This document shows positions 42,011 through 42,199 of a DNA stretch of 42,199 bases, in pieces. The stretch covers positions 1-42,199 of the forward strand of contig NZ_JAGGOL010000033.1 of NCBI RefSeq assembly GCF_018614525.1, read 5' to 3'. How positions within the stretch are numbered: position 1 is the first letter of the stretch; the number at the start of each line of letters is the position of its first letter. A program made the position numbers and the translations under genes. Under the pieces are notes generated by a model that saw only the letters and a program-made list of their open reading frames with translations, searched no databases and had not been told where the DNA came from. This DNA is from Streptomyces sp. ISL-11 (GTDB taxonomy: Bacteria; Actinomycetota; Actinomycetes; Streptomycetales; Streptomycetaceae).

Positions 42011-42199
42011 ATGACCTCTCCTAGCAGCCCCGGGGAAGAAGCGCCCCGGGAAGGGTATTACCCGGACCCGTCCATTCCTGGCTATATCCGGTACTGGAGC
42101 GGCACCGCCTGGGTGCCCGGTACGAGCCGGCCCGCGCCCGCCGAGGGCGAGCCGATGCCCGCGCCGCCCGCCGGCCTCGCCCCGGCGCCCGCCCCCGCG
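42011..42199 (+). CDS. start of a YPDP/DUF2510-motif membrane protein, probably RDD family (truncated by window end)
   Basis: Sixty-three codons are present from the ATG at 42011. The protein opens MTSPSSPGEEAPREGYYPDP and contains GYIRYWSGTAWVPGT, a DUF2510-like YPDP...RYWxGxxW motif found at the N-terminus of many actinobacterial membrane proteins, including RDD-domain proteins; a Pro/Ala-rich linker then begins. In related genomes I recall an RDD protein at this place. The window ends before any membrane segment. Confidence 0.7.
   Translation, partial: MTSPSSPGEEAPREGYYPDPSIPGYIRYWSGTAWVPGTSRPAPAEGEPMPAPPAGLAPAPAPA

Noticed and set aside
41473..42024. Open frame of 183 codons in the ssgG upstream region
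   Set aside because: No ribosome site, unusual composition, and it overlaps the well-supported start of the terminal gene at 42011.

Overview
The window is high-GC chromosomal DNA, overwhelmingly ordinary core sequence of a Streptomyces. The evidence is strong G/C bias at third codon positions, frequent GTG starts and 4-base ATGA/GTGA gene overlaps, an SsgA-like sporulation protein, a 93-residue HU protein and tRNA-Cys(GCA). The gene order also matches what I remember of the S. coelicolor SCO2952 to SCO2923 region (helicase, malic enzyme, hupA, murA, ... hpd, ssgG); that synteny is from memory and was not checked.

Layout. 1-6.5 kb holds housekeeping genes: the end of a UvrD/HelD-type ATPase, an ACT-domain NAD malic enzyme behind a long structured leader, the HU protein, MurA (opposite strand), a YqgE/AlgH protein and a small zinc-binding DUF3039 protein. 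6.6-11.5 kb is one operon: sugar-binding lipoprotein, two permeases and a cytoplasmic GH20 beta-N-acetylhexosaminidase, so a glycan is imported whole and cut inside; the ATPase is missing and is presumably the shared MsiK type. 11.75-16.74 kb is a three-gene xanthine-dehydrogenase-like operon (FAD, 2Fe-2S and Mo-type subunits). Its large subunit lacks the usual catalytic Glu and other Mo-site motifs, and its iron-sulfur subunit carries a disordered, repeat-bearing N-terminus of about 380 residues.

16.8-23.8 kb is the accessory part. It contains an Esx/PE-like protein, a large WXG/PPE-like protein and a mycosin protease (a type VII secretion mini-locus without core machinery), then a WhiJ/Scr-type locus (two duplicated DUF397 proteins, an XRE-DUF5753 regulator and a divergent HATPase-like protein), then an unknown protein. 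Base composition drops inside the two T7S genes and recovers again, which suggests recombination within genes. tRNA-Cys follows on the minus strand.

24-29.4 kb has an alpha/beta hydrolase divergent from a LysR regulator, with a helically phased repeat array between them, then a thiol dioxygenase translationally coupled to a YeiH-family anion exporter (a likely organosulfur to sulfite to export module), and an MFS transporter. 29.5-33.3 kb has an SF2 helicase, an IclR regulator and a membrane-anchored Lon-type protease lacking a PDZ domain. 33.4-37.1 kb (minus) is a complete OpuC-type osmoprotectant ABC transporter. 37.1-40.9 kb has an Lrp/AsnC regulator divergent from hpd (tyrosine catabolism), a GlcD-type FAD oxidase and a VOC protein. 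The window ends with ssgG (minus) and the start of a YPDP-motif protein, probably RDD-type.

Streptomyces-type intergenic inverted-repeat elements occur at 31.4 and 38.9 kb. At least five genes look leaderless, with a -10 box six bases before the start codon. Function assignments are by motif recognition only; no searches were run.
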